DNA of 64,000 nucleotides from Cuneatibacter sp. NSJ-177. GTDB lineage: Bacteria > Bacillota > Clostridia > Lachnospirales > Lachnospiraceae. The notes under the pieces were generated by a model. That model did no database searches. It was not told the DNA's origin and was given only the letters and a program-made list of their open reading frames with translations. The first letter of the stretch is position 1. Every line of letters starts with the position of its first letter. The DNA is taken from positions 496,001-560,000 of the forward strand of contig NZ_JALIFO010000001.1 in the NCBI RefSeq assembly GCF_022867805.1, given 5' to 3'. Position numbers and translations under genes: made by a program. Below, piece by piece: positions 1 through 9,177 of the stretch.

Positions 1-776
1 TGGTGACCAAGGGCGTTGCCAATGTTCCGTGGCCCGGAAATCCCACGCCGCGGATCGCCGAAGTGACGGGAGGCATGTTAAACGCCATTGGCCTCCAAAA
101 TCCCGGCATTGAGACGTTCTGCAAGAGAGATATTCCTTTCTTGAAACAATTTGACACGAAGATTATCGTCAACGTCTGCGGCAAGACCACCGAAGAGTAT
201 CTGGAAGTGGTGGAGCGCCTTTCGGATGAGCCGGTGGACATGCTGGAAATCAATATTTCCTGCCCCAACGTCAAGGAGGGCGGGATTGCCTTTGGCCAAA
301 ACCCCTGCTCCGTGGAGGAGATCACGAAGGCGGTAAAGAAAAAGGCAAGGCAGCCGGTGATCATGAAGCTGAGTCCCAACGTGACGGATATCACCGAGAC
401 GGCGCGGGCGGCGGAGGCCGGGGGCGCCGACGTGGTTTCTCTGATCAACACACTGACCGGCATGAAGATCGATATTCACCGCAGAACTTTTGCCCTGGCC
501 AATCAGACCGGAGGTCTGTCGGGCCCGGCGGTCAAGCCAGTGGCGGTGCGGATGGTCTACCAGGTCTCCCATGCCGTTAAGGTGCCGGTGATCGGAATGG
601 GCGGGATATTGACCGCGGAGGACGCCATTGAGTTTTTGCTGGCAGGCGCCAGCGCCGTGGCTGTGGGAACCGCGAATTTCCACAATCCGTCGGCAACCCT
701 GGACATTGTCCGGGGGATCGAGGAGTACATGGAGCGGTATGGGATGGAGCAGATCTCCGATATCCGCCTCCGGTAA
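1..776 (+). CDS. pyrD: Dihydroorotate dehydrogenase catalytic subunit (5' end outside window)
   Basis: Oxidises dihydroorotate to orotate in pyrimidine synthesis. The reading frame is open at the left edge; the GTG at 3 codes for an internal Val in a VTKGV motif, so this is a gene fragment of about 258 codons out of the usual ~300. Visible family signs are NPTPRIAE, the substrate-binding block LEINISCPNVKEGG, KLSPNVTD, and the FMN phosphate-binding end VIGMGGI followed by AGASAVAVGTANF. The SCPN cysteine fits the class 1B enzyme, which normally pairs with a PyrK electron-transfer subunit; pyrK would lie upstream, outside the window. Identity is certain at family level; class 1B is inferred. 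Confidence 0.95.
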   Translation, partial: VTKGVANVPWPGNPTPRIAEVTGGMLNAIGLQNPGIETFCKRDIPFLKQFDTKIIVNVCGKTTEEYLEVVERLSDEPVDMLEINISCPNVKEGGIAFGQNPCSVEEITKAVKKKARQPVIMKLSPNVTDITETARAAEAGGADVVSLINTLTGMKIDIHRRTFALANQTGGLSGPAVKPVAVRMVYQVSHAVKVPVIGMGGILTAEDAIEFLLAGASAVAVGTANFHNPSATLDIVRGIEEYMERYGMEQISDIRLR

Positions 777-796
777 ATAAAGAAAATGAAAAATAA

Positions 797-830
797 AAGG
801 AGATGGCTGATCCATAATAGCGGTCTCCTT
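797..830 (+). terminator. Probable weak terminator after pyrD
   Basis: Seven-base arms AAGGAGA (797-803) and TCTCCTT (824-830) enclose a 20-base loop and are followed by a pyrimidine-rich CTTTC tail. As a terminator it is weak, but it sits 20 bases after the pyrD stop. It is the hairpin half of the composite repeat also seen near 17850 and 56500. Confidence 0.5.
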
Positions 831-835
831 CTTTC

Positions 836-852
836 TTGTATGATAGGAAATT
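836..852 (+). repeat. Copy 1 of dispersed motif TTGTNTSATAGGAAATT
   Basis: TTGTATGATAGGAAATT starts exactly five bases after a hairpin arm. Nearly the same 17-mer follows a hairpin at the same distance at 17880 and, on the minus strand, at 56509-56493. One base differs from the minus-strand copy. It lies in the gap between pyrD and the DUF5107 gene. Confidence 0.6.
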
Positions 853-904
853 TTTTTCGTATGGTTTTCCAGGAGGAAGGCTATTTCAAAATAGGAGGGA
901 AGAG

Positions 905-2833
905 ATGAAGCCGGAATTGAGATGGGATCGGATGAAAATATGGGCGGCGGATTTAGGCCCCCAGTCCTCTGTGCCGGATCTGCTGGGAGAGCATATTTTA
1001 CAAAATCATTTGGAATTTCGTTTGGAGGAAGGGGACGAGATTTATGAAGGATATGGGCGCAGAAAAAATGCCTATCCCTACCGGCAGTATAATGGCTATA
1101 CCAGAGAGCGGAAAGAAAAAGAGATCCAAACAGCAATCCTGGAAAATGATTTTTTGAAAGCGGTTTTTCTTCCGGAGTACGGCGGAAGATTGTGGGAGCT
1201 TTGGGACAAAACCACAGGAAAAAATCTTCTTTATACAAACGATGTGCTCCAGTTTGGAAACCTGGCGATACGAAATGCCTGGTTCAGCGGGGGTGTGGAA
1301 TGGAATGTGGGGATCATCGGGCATAATCCCTATACCGTTTCCCCTTTGTATACGGCGGTGACGGAGTTGGAGAATCACACGCCGGTTCTTCGGATGTATG
1401 AGTACGAACGGGTTCGCAAAGTCCCGTATCAGATGGATTTCTGGCTGGAGGAGGACGACCGGTTTTTAAATTGCAGAATGAGGATTGTCAACGAAAGCAG
1501 CGAGGTGATCCCCATGTACTGGTGGAGCAACATGGCGGTGCCCGAATATGAAGGCGGAAAGATTGTCGTTCCCGCCGGTCAAGCCTTTACTTTTGCGGAT
1601 GGAGCGGTCTTTAAAGTGGATCTTCCCGTTGTGAACGGAATTGACATTACGGATTATAAAAAAATCCCGAGATCCGTCGACTATTTCTTTGATATTCCGG
1701 AGGAAATGCCAAAATTCATTGCCAATCTGGATCGCGAGGGTTATGGGCTTTTGCAGGTATCCACCAAAAGGCTGAGGAGCAGAAAGTTATTTTCCTGGGG
1801 AAATGGCCAGGCTTCCAACCATTGGCAGGAGTTTTTGACGGACCGGGCGGGAAGGTATGTGGAAATTCAGGCCGGACTGGGGAAAACCCAGTATGGCTGC
1901 CTGCCGATGGCGCCTCATACCGCATGGGAGTGGATGGAAAAATACGGTCCGGTTCCGATGTCCGGAGAGCGTTTCCGGGGTTCCCACTCGGAGAGAGCCG
2001 GAGAACTGACCAATTTCCTTGTTGAAAATCACTGGGAAGAAGCGATGGAGGAAACGCTGAAAAGAACCTCTGGCCCAGCGAAGAAAAAGGCGGAACTTGT
2101 GATGCCGGGGAGCGGCTACGGCGCGCTGGCACCGCGCGGAAAATGGTCCGGGCACTTGGAATTTGTGCTGGCCGATGAAGCAATAAAGAAATGGCAGAGC
2201 TTTTTTCAAGAAGGGACCCTTCACAAGCCGGATCCCCAATACGCCCCGGATGAATTTCTCATCGATGAAGAAAATATAGGCTTTTTGACAGAGACATTGA
2301 AAAAGCAGAATCGTGAGAATTGGTATGCCTTCTATCAGGCCGGGACCGCTTGCTTTGCCCTGGAGGATTACGAAAAAGCGGAGGGCTATTATAAAAAATC
2401 CTTCGAGTTGGAGGCGAATGCCTGGGCCTGCCACGGCTTGGCCTGTACCGGCCTTGTCCGCGGGCGGAAAAAGGATGCGGCGCAGTGGATTGCCCGCGGG
2501 ATCGAAATGCAGAAAAATGACGGAAGCTACATGAAAGAAGGCCTAAAGATCTTGTTTTTGTGTGAGGCCTATGAGGAAGTCTGCGGCATTTATGAATCCT
2601 TGGGGAGGGTTTGGCAGCAGACGGGAAAACTGAAATTTTATTACATTTCTGCGCTCCACCGGCTGGGAAAAGAGAAAAAAGCCTATGAATTGTTGGAGGA
2701 AAACGGGGGACTGATCGTGGAAGATATCCGGGAAGGGGAGGACTCCATCGCACAGCTGTGGCAGGAGTTGTATGAAAACCTTCACTCGGTAAAAATGCCG
2801 GTTCCCTACCGATATGATTTTAAAGCATTTTAA
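905..2833 (+). CDS. DUF5107 domain protein with C-terminal TPR-like repeats
   Basis: A 642-residue cytoplasmic protein with no signal peptide. The N-terminal half has the galactose-mutarotase-like look of DUF5107 (LENDFLKAVFLPEYGGRLWELWDKTTGKNLLY, then NAWFSGGVEWNVG and PMYWWSNMAVPE). The C-terminal ~200 residues are helical with TPR-like spacing (YEKAEGYYKKSFELEANAWACHGLACTG). DUF5107 proteins are often found near carbohydrate genes, but no reaction is established that I can cite. The ATG at 905 was chosen over upstream in-frame starts because AGGAGGG lies six bases before it. It interrupts the expected pyrD-pyrE neighbourhood. The DUF assignment is from memory of the motif pattern and is fairly secure; function is unknown. 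Confidence 0.8.
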   Translation: MKPELRWDRMKIWAADLGPQSSVPDLLGEHILQNHLEFRLEEGDEIYEGYGRRKNAYPYRQYNGYTRERKEKEIQTAILENDFLKAVFLPEYGGRLWELWDKTTGKNLLYTNDVLQFGNLAIRNAWFSGGVEWNVGIIGHNPYTVSPLYTAVTELENHTPVLRMYEYERVRKVPYQMDFWLEEDDRFLNCRMRIVNESSEVIPMYWWSNMAVPEYEGGKIVVPAGQAFTFADGAVFKVDLPVVNGIDITDYKKIPRSVDYFFDIPEEMPKFIANLDREGYGLLQVSTKRLRSRKLFSWGNGQASNHWQEFLTDRAGRYVEIQAGLGKTQYGCLPMAPHTAWEWMEKYGPVPMSGERFRGSHSERAGELTNFLVENHWEEAMEETLKRTSGPAKKKAELVMPGSGYGALAPRGKWSGHLEFVLADEAIKKWQSFFQEGTLHKPDPQYAPDEFLIDEENIGFLTETLKKQNRENWYAFYQAGTACFALEDYEKAEGYYKKSFELEANAWACHGLACTGLVRGRKKDAAQWIARGIEMQKNDGSYMKEGLKILFLCEAYEEVCGIYESLGRVWQQTGKLKFYYISALHRLGKEKKAYELLEENGGLIVEDIREGEDSIAQLWQELYENLHSVKMPVPYRYDFKAF

Positions 2834-2923
2834 ATCGGAAAAAAGCGGAAACTGCCGGCGGGCCATGACAAGGAAACAGTGGGAAGCCAAGGAAAAGCTT
2901 TGATTTCCTGGCAAATTCCCGGA

Positions 2924-2952
2924 TTGAAAATCTCTGTCAGGTATGGTAAAAT
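2924..2952 (+). promoter_or_regulatory. Sigma-A type promoter for pyrE and the purine genes
   Basis: TTGAAA (2924-2929), 17-base spacer, TAAAAT (2947-2952). It would give a leader of about 330 bases before pyrE. No other consensus promoter was seen in the 455-base gap before pyrE. Confidence 0.5.
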
Positions 2953-3028
2953 TATAAAGATTGTATCATTCTGCCCTGATTTTTGTCAGGAGACGCATCC
3001 TGGCGGCTGCAGATTTAGCGGTGCCACC

Positions 3029-3154
3029 GAAAGAACGCTTGAGGAAGGAACCGGAGAGGCGATGATATCATGCGGGTTTAATGGTGATATCGGAAGAACG
3101 CTTAATAAGAAAACCGGAGAGGCGATGAATCATGCGGGTCGAGTGGTGATACTG
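3029..3154 (+). repeat. Two tandem imperfect copies of a ~63-base unit in the pyrE leader
   Basis: Unit 1 (3029-3091) and unit 2 (3092-3154) share AGAACGCTT, then ACCGGAGAGGCGATGA, then ATCATGCGGG and GTGATA. A one-base length difference after GCGATGA breaks any shared reading frame, so the repeat is probably not coding. A 96-codon open frame over 2879-3169 has no good ribosome site and is not called as a gene. The rest of the gap 2834-3288 holds the promoter above and a small bulged hairpin near 2886-2912. Confidence 0.7.
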
Positions 3155-3288
3155 AAAAAACGCCGTTAAAGGAAAGATCGGAAGAAACAAAAATGAAAAA
3201 TCGCAGCGCAGAAGATGAGGACAGGAGATTGGGAAAGGAATCAGAAGGGCCGGGGACGGGACAGGCCCATCTATACGGAGGCGGAAAG

Positions 3289-3963
3289 ATGGAACAATAT
3301 AAACAGGAATTTATTGAATTTATGGTAGACTGCCAGGTGTTGAAATTCGGCGATTTCGTCACGAAAAGCGGCAGGCAGACTCCGTTTTTTGTAAACACCG
3401 GCTTTTACCGCACCGGGGCGCAGTTAAGGAAGCTGGGCCAGTATTACGCGAAAGCCATCGAGGCTAAATTCGGCACGGATTTTGACGTACTGTTCGGCCC
3501 GGCCTATAAGGGGATTCCCTTGACTGTGGCAACCACGATTGCTCTGAGCGAATCTGCCGGCGCGGATATCCGCTATTGCTCGAACCGGAAAGAAGTGAAG
3601 GATCACGGGGATAAGGGGATTCTTCTGGGGAGCCCGATCGGAGACGGAGACCGGATCGTGATCATTGAGGATGTGACCACGGCGGGAACCTCCATCGCGG
3701 AGACCATGCCGGTATTAAAAGCGCAGGGTGACGTGAAGGTGCAGGGCCTGGTGGTATCTGTGGACCGCATGGAGCGGGGCAAGGGGGAAAAGAGCGCGCT
3801 TGCCGAGATCCGGGAACAGTATCAGATGGAAACGGTGGCGATTGTGACCATGGCTGAGGTGGTGGAGCATCTATACAACCGCCCCTATAAGGGAAAGATA
3901 ATCATCGACGAAAAAATAAAGGCGGCGATCGACGAGTATTATGAGAAATACGGAGCGAAATAA
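3289..3963 (+). CDS. pyrE: Orotate phosphoribosyltransferase
   Basis: Joins orotate to PRPP to give OMP. The 224-residue protein shows the PRPP-binding signature VIIEDVTTAGTSIAET and the N-terminal KFGDFVTKSGRQTPFFVNTGFY of the long clostridial OPRTase type. The open frame extends 32 codons upstream, but the ATG at 3289 has GGAGGCGG just ahead and starts the conserved part, so it is preferred. Its 3' end overlaps the next gene by 23 bases, which points to one transcript with the purine genes downstream. Confidence 0.95.
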   Translation: MEQYKQEFIEFMVDCQVLKFGDFVTKSGRQTPFFVNTGFYRTGAQLRKLGQYYAKAIEAKFGTDFDVLFGPAYKGIPLTVATTIALSESAGADIRYCSNRKEVKDHGDKGILLGSPIGDGDRIVIIEDVTTAGTSIAETMPVLKAQGDVKVQGLVVSVDRMERGKGEKSALAEIREQYQMETVAIVTMAEVVEHLYNRPYKGKIIIDEKIKAAIDEYYEKYGAK

Positions 3964-4297
3964 ACGAAGAGGGCGCAGAAAAAAGAGGAAAACCTTAAAG
4001 GAGCGGCTGCGCTCCCTGACCTATATGCAGACGGCGCTGACCATCTTCGCCGTCGGTCTTGCGGCGCTTGGCTTTTGCCTGTGGCGTGCGATCGCAAGCA
4101 ACGGGACTTCCGGCATAGTGGCGGCACTGGTCGGAATTTTCTCGTTTATATTGGCCTTGATTGGCCTTTCTGTCACGCTCTACGGGCACTTTGTCGTGAG
4201 AATCGAAGGGAAAATTTCCTGGCTGGCAGGTGTTTTTACCAATGGAACGCTGCTGGTCATTACCATTTTACTATATCTATCCGGACTCGGAGGTTAA
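3941..4297 (+). CDS. Small basic-headed membrane protein, unknown function
   Basis: 118 residues. The first ~28 are rich in Arg and Lys and probably cytoplasmic; then come three hydrophobic segments at about residues 30-48, 58-82 and 92-115. No catalytic motif is visible. It starts inside the end of pyrE and stops six bases before purK, so it is cotranscribed and probably translationally coupled. A conserved place between pyrimidine and purine genes would suggest transport or quality control, but nothing in the sequence shows that. Not recognised with confidence. Confidence 0.75.
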   Translation: MRNTERNKRRGRRKKRKTLKERLRSLTYMQTALTIFAVGLAALGFCLWRAIASNGTSGIVAALVGIFSFILALIGLSVTLYGHFVVRIEGKISWLAGVFTNGTLLVITILLYLSGLGG

Positions 4298-4303
4298 AAA
4301 CAC

Positions 4304-5449
4304 ATGAAGAAAATAGGAATTATCGGCGGCGGACAGCTGGGAAAGATGATGATTCTGGACGGGAAACGTCTGGACACCTGGTTTTCCATCCTGGATCCCA
4401 CCGAGCGCTGCCCGGCCCACAGCATCGCCGACGAACATATTGTGGCGGATTTCGACGATGTGGATGCGATTCTGCGGCTGGCTGAGGGCGTGGACGTCGT
4501 CACCTATGAATTTGAGCACATCAGCGTAAAAGCCTTGCAGCTTTTGGAGGAGCAAGGGCATAAAGTGTATCCCAGTTCGGAGACACTGTTCCATATTCAA
4601 AATAAATTGGTGCAGAAACAGTGGCTGGCGAAACACGGGATTCCGGTTCCGGAATTCCTCCCGATTGAAAATTTGGAGGATATTTACCGGGCGGAGAGCA
4701 AATTCACCTATCCGATGATTTTAAAGACCTGCACCGGCGGGTACGATGGGAAGGGGAACGCGGTGATTGCGGACCATGACGACGCAGCCCGCGCTTACGA
4801 GGCTCTTGGGGCCGGAAAACTTCCTTTGATGGTGGAGGAGTGCATCGATTTTGAAAAGGAGGTTTCCATTCTGATTTGCGGCAGCGAGAACGGCGAGATG
4901 AGCGTCTTTCCGGTGGCGGAAAATGTCCACAAGAACAGCATCTTAGATGAAACCACGGTGCCCGCGAAGATCAGCGAAGCCAGCAGACAGGAGGCCATGG
5001 AGGTGGCGAAAGCCTGCCTACAGGCATTCAAAGCCTGCGGCATGCTCTGCATCGAGCTGTTCGTGACCAGGGAAGGACATATCCTGGTCAACGAACTGGC
5101 GCCTCGCCCCCACAATTCAGGGCATTATACCATCGAAGGCTGCTATACTTCCCAGTATGAGCAGCACGTCCGGGCGATTTTGGGGATGCCTCTTGGCAAT
5201 CCCGGCCTGATCCGGCCGGTGGCGATGAAGAACCTGATCGGGGATAAGACGGGCCCGGCGAATTTGGAGGGCCTTGCCGGGGCGTACCGGTTCCCCAACG
5301 CGAAGATTCATATTTACGGAAAAGAAACGGTCAAGGTGGGCCGGAAGATGGGCCACATCACCGCGACCGGAGAAACCATAGAGGAAGCGCTTGCCGAAGT
5401 CCGCGGTGCCCACGACGCGCTGTGGTTTCGCTGCGCAGGAGAGGAGTAG
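4304..5449 (+). CDS. purK: N5-carboxyaminoimidazole ribonucleotide synthase
   Basis: ATP-grasp enzyme that makes N5-CAIR from AIR, ATP and bicarbonate in purine synthesis. Full length at 381 residues. Signs are the N-terminal [12 protein letters not shown], the ATP-grasp block [30 protein letters not shown], and [21 protein letters not shown] (metal and substrate loop, split here). It works with PurE encoded directly after it; the two genes are five bases apart. Confidence 0.97.
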   Translation: MKKIGIIGGGQLGKMMILDGKRLDTWFSILDPTERCPAHSIADEHIVADFDDVDAILRLAEGVDVVTYEFEHISVKALQLLEEQGHKVYPSSETLFHIQNKLVQKQWLAKHGIPVPEFLPIENLEDIYRAESKFTYPMILKTCTGGYDGKGNAVIADHDDAARAYEALGAGKLPLMVEECIDFEKEVSILICGSENGEMSVFPVAENVHKNSILDETTVPAKISEASRQEAMEVAKACLQAFKACGMLCIELFVTREGHILVNELAPRPHNSGHYTIEGCYTSQYEQHVRAILGMPLGNPGLIRPVAMKNLIGDKTGPANLEGLAGAYRFPNAKIHIYGKETVKVGRKMGHITATGETIEEALAEVRGAHDALWFRCAGEE

Positions 5450-5453
5450 AGCA

Positions 5454-5972
5454 ATGCAAAATCCAGTGGTAGGAATTATTATGGGAAGCGATTCGGATCT
5501 TCCCGTTATGGCAAAGGCGGCGGAGATGCTGGATCAACTGGGCGTCCCCTATGAGCTGACCATCGTATCGGCGCACCGGACTCCGGACCGTCTGACCGAA
5601 TATGCGAAAAGCGCGGCAGGCCGCGGCATCCGCGTCATCATTGCCGGAGCCGGCGGAGCCGCCCATCTGCCGGGAATGGTGGCATCCCAGACCGTACTGC
5701 CGGTGATCGGCGTGCCGGTGCAGACCAAGGCTTTGGGCGGGGTGGATTCCCTGTATTCCATCGTCCAGATGCCGCCGGGCATCCCGGTGGCCACCGTAGC
5801 CATCAACGGCGCTTTGAATGCCGGGCTCTTGGCCGCGAAGGTTCTGGCGGTTTCCGATACGGCGCTGTCGGAGAAGGTGGAGGCCTACAGCAAAGGGCTG
5901 AAGGACATGGTGGAGACAAAGGCTGAAAAACTGGAAACTGTTGGTTATAAAAAATATTTAGAGGAAATGTAG
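5454..5972 (+). CDS. purE: N5-carboxyaminoimidazole ribonucleotide mutase
   Basis: Moves the carboxyl group of N5-CAIR to form CAIR. 172 residues with the class I signs [22 protein letters not shown] (catalytic His) and [14 protein letters not shown]. Having a PurK partner fits the class I mutase rather than the class II AIR carboxylase. The open frame begins earlier inside purK, but the ATG at 5454 after GGAGTAGAGCA gives the family N-terminus. Confidence 0.97.
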   Translation: MQNPVVGIIMGSDSDLPVMAKAAEMLDQLGVPYELTIVSAHRTPDRLTEYAKSAAGRGIRVIIAGAGGAAHLPGMVASQTVLPVIGVPVQTKALGGVDSLYSIVQMPPGIPVATVAINGALNAGLLAAKVLAVSDTALSEKVEAYSKGLKDMVETKAEKLETVGYKKYLEEM

Positions 5973-5984
5973 GGGGAAGGAAAG

Positions 5985-7016
5985 ATGGCGATGGATTACA
6001 AGAGAGCCGGCGTAGATATTGAGGCCGGATACCGTTCGGTGGAGCTGATGAAGGAGCATGTGAAAAAGACCATGCGCCCGGAAGTGATGGGGGGCCTGGG
6101 AGGATTTTCCGGCGCTTTCAATGCCAGTGCATTTAAAGACATGGAGGAGCCGATCCTGCTCTCTGGCACTGACGGCGTCGGGACCAAGCTGAAACTGGCT
6201 TTTTTGATGGACCGCCACGATACAATTGGGATCGACTGTGTGGCCATGTGTGTCAACGACGTGGCATGCGCCGGCGGCGAACCGCTGTTTTTCCTGGATT
6301 ATATTGCCTGCGGCAAAAATGAACCGGAGAAAATTGCAACGATTGTTAAAGGCGTAGCGGAAGGCTGCCGCCAGGCAGGAGCCGCCCTGGTCGGAGGAGA
6401 GACCGCAGAGATGCCCGGCTTTTATCCGGTGGATGAGTACGATTTGGCCGGATTTGCCGTGGGCATCGTGGACAAGAAAAATCTGATCACCGGCGAGACT
6501 TTAAAGCCCGGCGACGTGCTGTTGGGCCTGGCGTCCTCCGGCGTTCACAGCAACGGTTTTTCCCTGGTGCGCAAGGTCTTTTTGATGAACGAGGAAAACC
6601 TGAACCGGTATTATGATTCCCTCGGAGATACCCTGGGAAATGTGCTTCTGGCTCCGACTAAGATTTATGTGAAAGCGCTGAAGGCGGTTAGGGATGCGGG
6701 TGTCACGATCCAGGGATGCAGCCATATCACCGGCGGTGGTTTCTATGAAAATATTCCGCGGATGCTTCCGGAAGGCGTGCGCGCCGTGGTAAAGAAGGAC
6801 AGCTATCCGGTGCCTCCGATTTTCCCGATGCTTCAGGACAACGGCGGCATCAGCGAAAAGATCATGTACAATACGTTTAACATGGGAATCGGCATGGTTC
6901 TCGGCGTCCGGAAAGAGGACGTGGAGACGGCGAAAAAGGCTCTGGAATCGGCGGGAGAGACCGTCTATGAGATCGGCGAGCTGGCCGCCGGGGAGAAAGG
7001 CGTAGAATTATGCTAA
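5985..7016 (+). CDS. purM: Phosphoribosylformylglycinamidine cyclo-ligase (AIR synthetase)
   Basis: ATP-dependent ring closure of FGAM to AIR. 343 residues, the usual length. Signs are [11 protein letters not shown] at the start, [39 protein letters not shown], and [11 protein letters not shown]. The stop overlaps the purN start by seven bases (7010-7016), so the two are coupled. PurL, which supplies its substrate, is not in the window. Confidence 0.97.
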   Translation: MAMDYKRAGVDIEAGYRSVELMKEHVKKTMRPEVMGGLGGFSGAFNASAFKDMEEPILLSGTDGVGTKLKLAFLMDRHDTIGIDCVAMCVNDVACAGGEPLFFLDYIACGKNEPEKIATIVKGVAEGCRQAGAALVGGETAEMPGFYPVDEYDLAGFAVGIVDKKNLITGETLKPGDVLLGLASSGVHSNGFSLVRKVFLMNEENLNRYYDSLGDTLGNVLLAPTKIYVKALKAVRDAGVTIQGCSHITGGGFYENIPRMLPEGVRAVVKKDSYPVPPIFPMLQDNGGISEKIMYNTFNMGIGMVLGVRKEDVETAKKALESAGETVYEIGELAAGEKGVELC

Positions 7017-7603
7017 AATTCGGCGTCCTGGTCTCCGGAGGCGGGACCAATTTACAGGCGATCCTGGACAGCCTGGAGGCGGGAAAGATTACAAATGCGT
7101 CCCTGGAAGTGGTGATCAGCAATAATCCGAACGCCTATGCGCTGGAACGGGCGAGAAAACACGGGATCCCGGCGCAGGCGATTTCCCCCAAGGATTTTTC
7201 CAGCCGGGAAGCTTTTAACGACGCGCTGCTGGCCGCCTTGGAAGAATATCACCTGGATCTGATCGTGCTGGCAGGATTTTTGGTGGTGATCCCGGAGAAG
7301 ATGGTGAAGCGCTATCCTAACCGGATCATCAACGTGCACCCGTCGCTGATCCCTGCGTTTTGCGGCACCGGATATTACGGATTAAAAGTGCACGAGGCGG
7401 CTCTTGCGCGGGGCGTGAAGCTCACCGGCGCCACGGTTCACTTTGTGGACGAAGGCACGGATACCGGTCCGATTTTGATGCAGAAGGCGGTCGAGGTAAA
7501 AGAAGGCGATACGCCGGAGACCTTACAGCGCCGCGTGATGGAGGAGGCGGAGTGGGTCATTCTGCCTGCGACGATCCAGAAGCTTGCGAATCCGGAGAAA
7601 TAA
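7010..7603 (+). CDS. purN: Phosphoribosylglycinamide formyltransferase (10-formyl-THF dependent)
   Basis: Transfers a formyl group to GAR. 197 residues with [14 protein letters not shown] (phosphate loop), catalytic [38 protein letters not shown] (catalytic His and Asp), all as in PurN. Translationally coupled to purM. No PurT homologue is present here. Confidence 0.97.
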   Translation: MLKFGVLVSGGGTNLQAILDSLEAGKITNASLEVVISNNPNAYALERARKHGIPAQAISPKDFSSREAFNDALLAALEEYHLDLIVLAGFLVVIPEKMVKRYPNRIINVHPSLIPAFCGTGYYGLKVHEAALARGVKLTGATVHFVDEGTDTGPILMQKAVEVKEGDTPETLQRRVMEEAEWVILPATIQKLANPEK

Positions 7604-7618
7604 GGAGAAGAACAGACG

Positions 7619-8905
7619 ATGAAAGTATTGGTGGTGGGAAGCGGCGGCCGGGAACATGCCCTGGTCTGGAAGATTTCCCAGAGCAAAAAGGTGGAGAAAA
7701 TTTACTGCGCGCCGGGAAACGGCGGCATCGGACAGATTGCTGAGTGTGTGCCGGTAGGCGCCATGGAATTTGAAAAGCTGGCGGATTTTGCCGAGGAAAA
7801 GAAGATTGATCTGACCGTCGTCGGCATGGACAATCCGCTGGTCGGCGGCCTTGTGGATGTGTTTGAAGCCCGCGGGCTCCGGGTGTTCGGCCCCCGGAAA
7901 AACGCAGCGATCCTAGAGGGATCCAAGGCATTTTCCAAGGATCTGATGAAGAAATACCAGATTCCGACCGCAGGCTACGAGACCTTTGACTCGCCGGAGG
8001 AAGCTGTGAAATACCTGGAAACCTCCGAATATCCGATCGTGCTGAAAGCCGACGGGCTGGCGCTTGGAAAAGGCGTGCTGATCTGCATGAATAAGGAAGA
8101 GGCCATGGCAGGCGTGAAGACGATCATGCTGGACAAGCAGTTTGGGTCCGCCGGAAACCGCCTGGTGGTGGAAGAGTTCATGACCGGCCGGGAGGTTTCG
8201 GTCCTGAGCTTTTGCGACGGCAAGACGATCCGTCCGATGACTTCGGCCCAGGATCACAAGCGGGCAAAGGACGGCGATCAAGGCCTGAACACCGGCGGAA
8301 TGGGAACCTTCTCTCCGAGCCCCTTTTATACGGCGGAAGTGGATGAATTCTGCAAGAAATATATCTATCAGCCCACCGTGGACGCGATGGCGGCGGAAGG
8401 CCGTCCGTTCACCGGCGTGATTTTCTTTGGCCTGATGCTGACGGAGAAAGGCCCGAAGGTATTGGAATACAACGCCCGCTTCGGCGATCCGGAGGCCCAG
8501 GTAGTGTTGCCTCGGATGGAGAACGATATTGTGGACGTGTTCGAGGCCTGTATCGACGGCAGGCTGGATCAGGTAGATCTGAAATTTGCGGACAACGCCT
8601 GTGTCTGTGTGGTTTTGGCATCCGGCGGCTATCCGGAGCACTATGCCAAGGGCTATGAGATCCAGGGCTTGGAGAATTTTGACGGCAAAGACGGCTACTA
8701 TGTATTCCATGCCGGCACCAAAGAGAACGAAAACGGCAGGCTGGTCACAAACGGCGGCCGTGTGCTGGGTGTGACCGCGCTGGGAGAAGATTTGCACAAG
8801 GCCCGCGCCAATGCCTATGAGGCGGCGAAGTGGGTGGATTTCACTGACAAGTACTGCCGGTCCGATATCGGAAAGGCAATCGATGAGGTGAAACAAGAAA
8901 AGTAA
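7619..8905 (+). CDS. purD: Phosphoribosylamine-glycine ligase
   Basis: ATP-grasp ligase making GAR from phosphoribosylamine and glycine. 428 residues. Signs are the N-terminal VVGSGGREHAL, VVGMDNPLVGGL (usually GPE; here MDN), ADGLALGKGV, the purD signature FGDPEAQVVLPR, and NTGGMGTFSPSPF. The GMDNPL where most PurDs have GPExPL is a small departure worth noting. It is the last gene of the pur cluster; purH and purF, which flank it in many Firmicutes, are absent here. The 271 bases after it hold a possible long-range GC pairing (8912-8917 with 8994-8999, then TTTT) that may end the operon. Confidence 0.96.
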   Translation: MKVLVVGSGGREHALVWKISQSKKVEKIYCAPGNGGIGQIAECVPVGAMEFEKLADFAEEKKIDLTVVGMDNPLVGGLVDVFEARGLRVFGPRKNAAILEGSKAFSKDLMKKYQIPTAGYETFDSPEEAVKYLETSEYPIVLKADGLALGKGVLICMNKEEAMAGVKTIMLDKQFGSAGNRLVVEEFMTGREVSVLSFCDGKTIRPMTSAQDHKRAKDGDQGLNTGGMGTFSPSPFYTAEVDEFCKKYIYQPTVDAMAAEGRPFTGVIFFGLMLTEKGPKVLEYNARFGDPEAQVVLPRMENDIVDVFEACIDGRLDQVDLKFADNACVCVVLASGGYPEHYAKGYEIQGLENFDGKDGYYVFHAGTKENENGRLVTNGGRVLGVTALGEDLHKARANAYEAAKWVDFTDKYCRSDIGKAIDEVKQEK

Positions 8906-9095
8906 AGATCGGGGCGCAGCTTGAATCGGCTGATCCGAGGGGAGGGTTCCTTGCCTGAACAGGGAATTTTGCCCCGGAGGAGTCGGTTTGGCCGCGCCCT
9001 TTTCTCTTGGTGAAATATGCCTGGTCGATACCGGCGGGTGGAATCTTCTTTTTTATTGGGAGACAAAAAAGTTTTAGACAGCGGGAAAATGGAGC

Positions 9096-9123
9096 TTGAC
9101 AAATCCTGGAATGTTGCTATAAT
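9096..9123 (+). promoter_or_regulatory. Consensus promoter of rubrerythrin
   Basis: TTGACA (9096-9101), 16-base spacer, TATAAT (9118-9123): both hexamers are perfect. Expected transcription start near 9130, about 48 bases before the ATG. Confidence 0.85.
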
Positions 9124-9131
9124 AATAGTAA

Positions 9132-9146
9132 TGATTCCGATTATCA
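9132..9146 (+). promoter_or_regulatory. Fur/PerR-family operator candidate at the rubrerythrin start site
   Basis: TGATTCCGATTATCA compared with the 7-1-7 Fur consensus TGATAATNATTATCA: the right arm matches 7 of 7 and the left 4 of 7. It covers the expected transcription start, a place where repressor binding would block initiation. Rubrerythrins in anaerobes are commonly under PerR or Fur control. Confidence 0.5.
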
Positions 9147-9177
9147 GAAAAACAATACATAGAAAAGGAGAAAAAGA

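Noticed and set aside
2879-3169. 96-codon plus-strand open frame in the pyrE leader
   Set aside because: Consists largely of a tandem DNA repeat with a one-base length change between units; no good start; kept as a repeat.
8906-9095. Confident terminator or small RNA after purD
   Set aside because: Only a long-range GGGCGC/GCGCCC pairing with a large interior; no single clear stem, so not listed as a feature.
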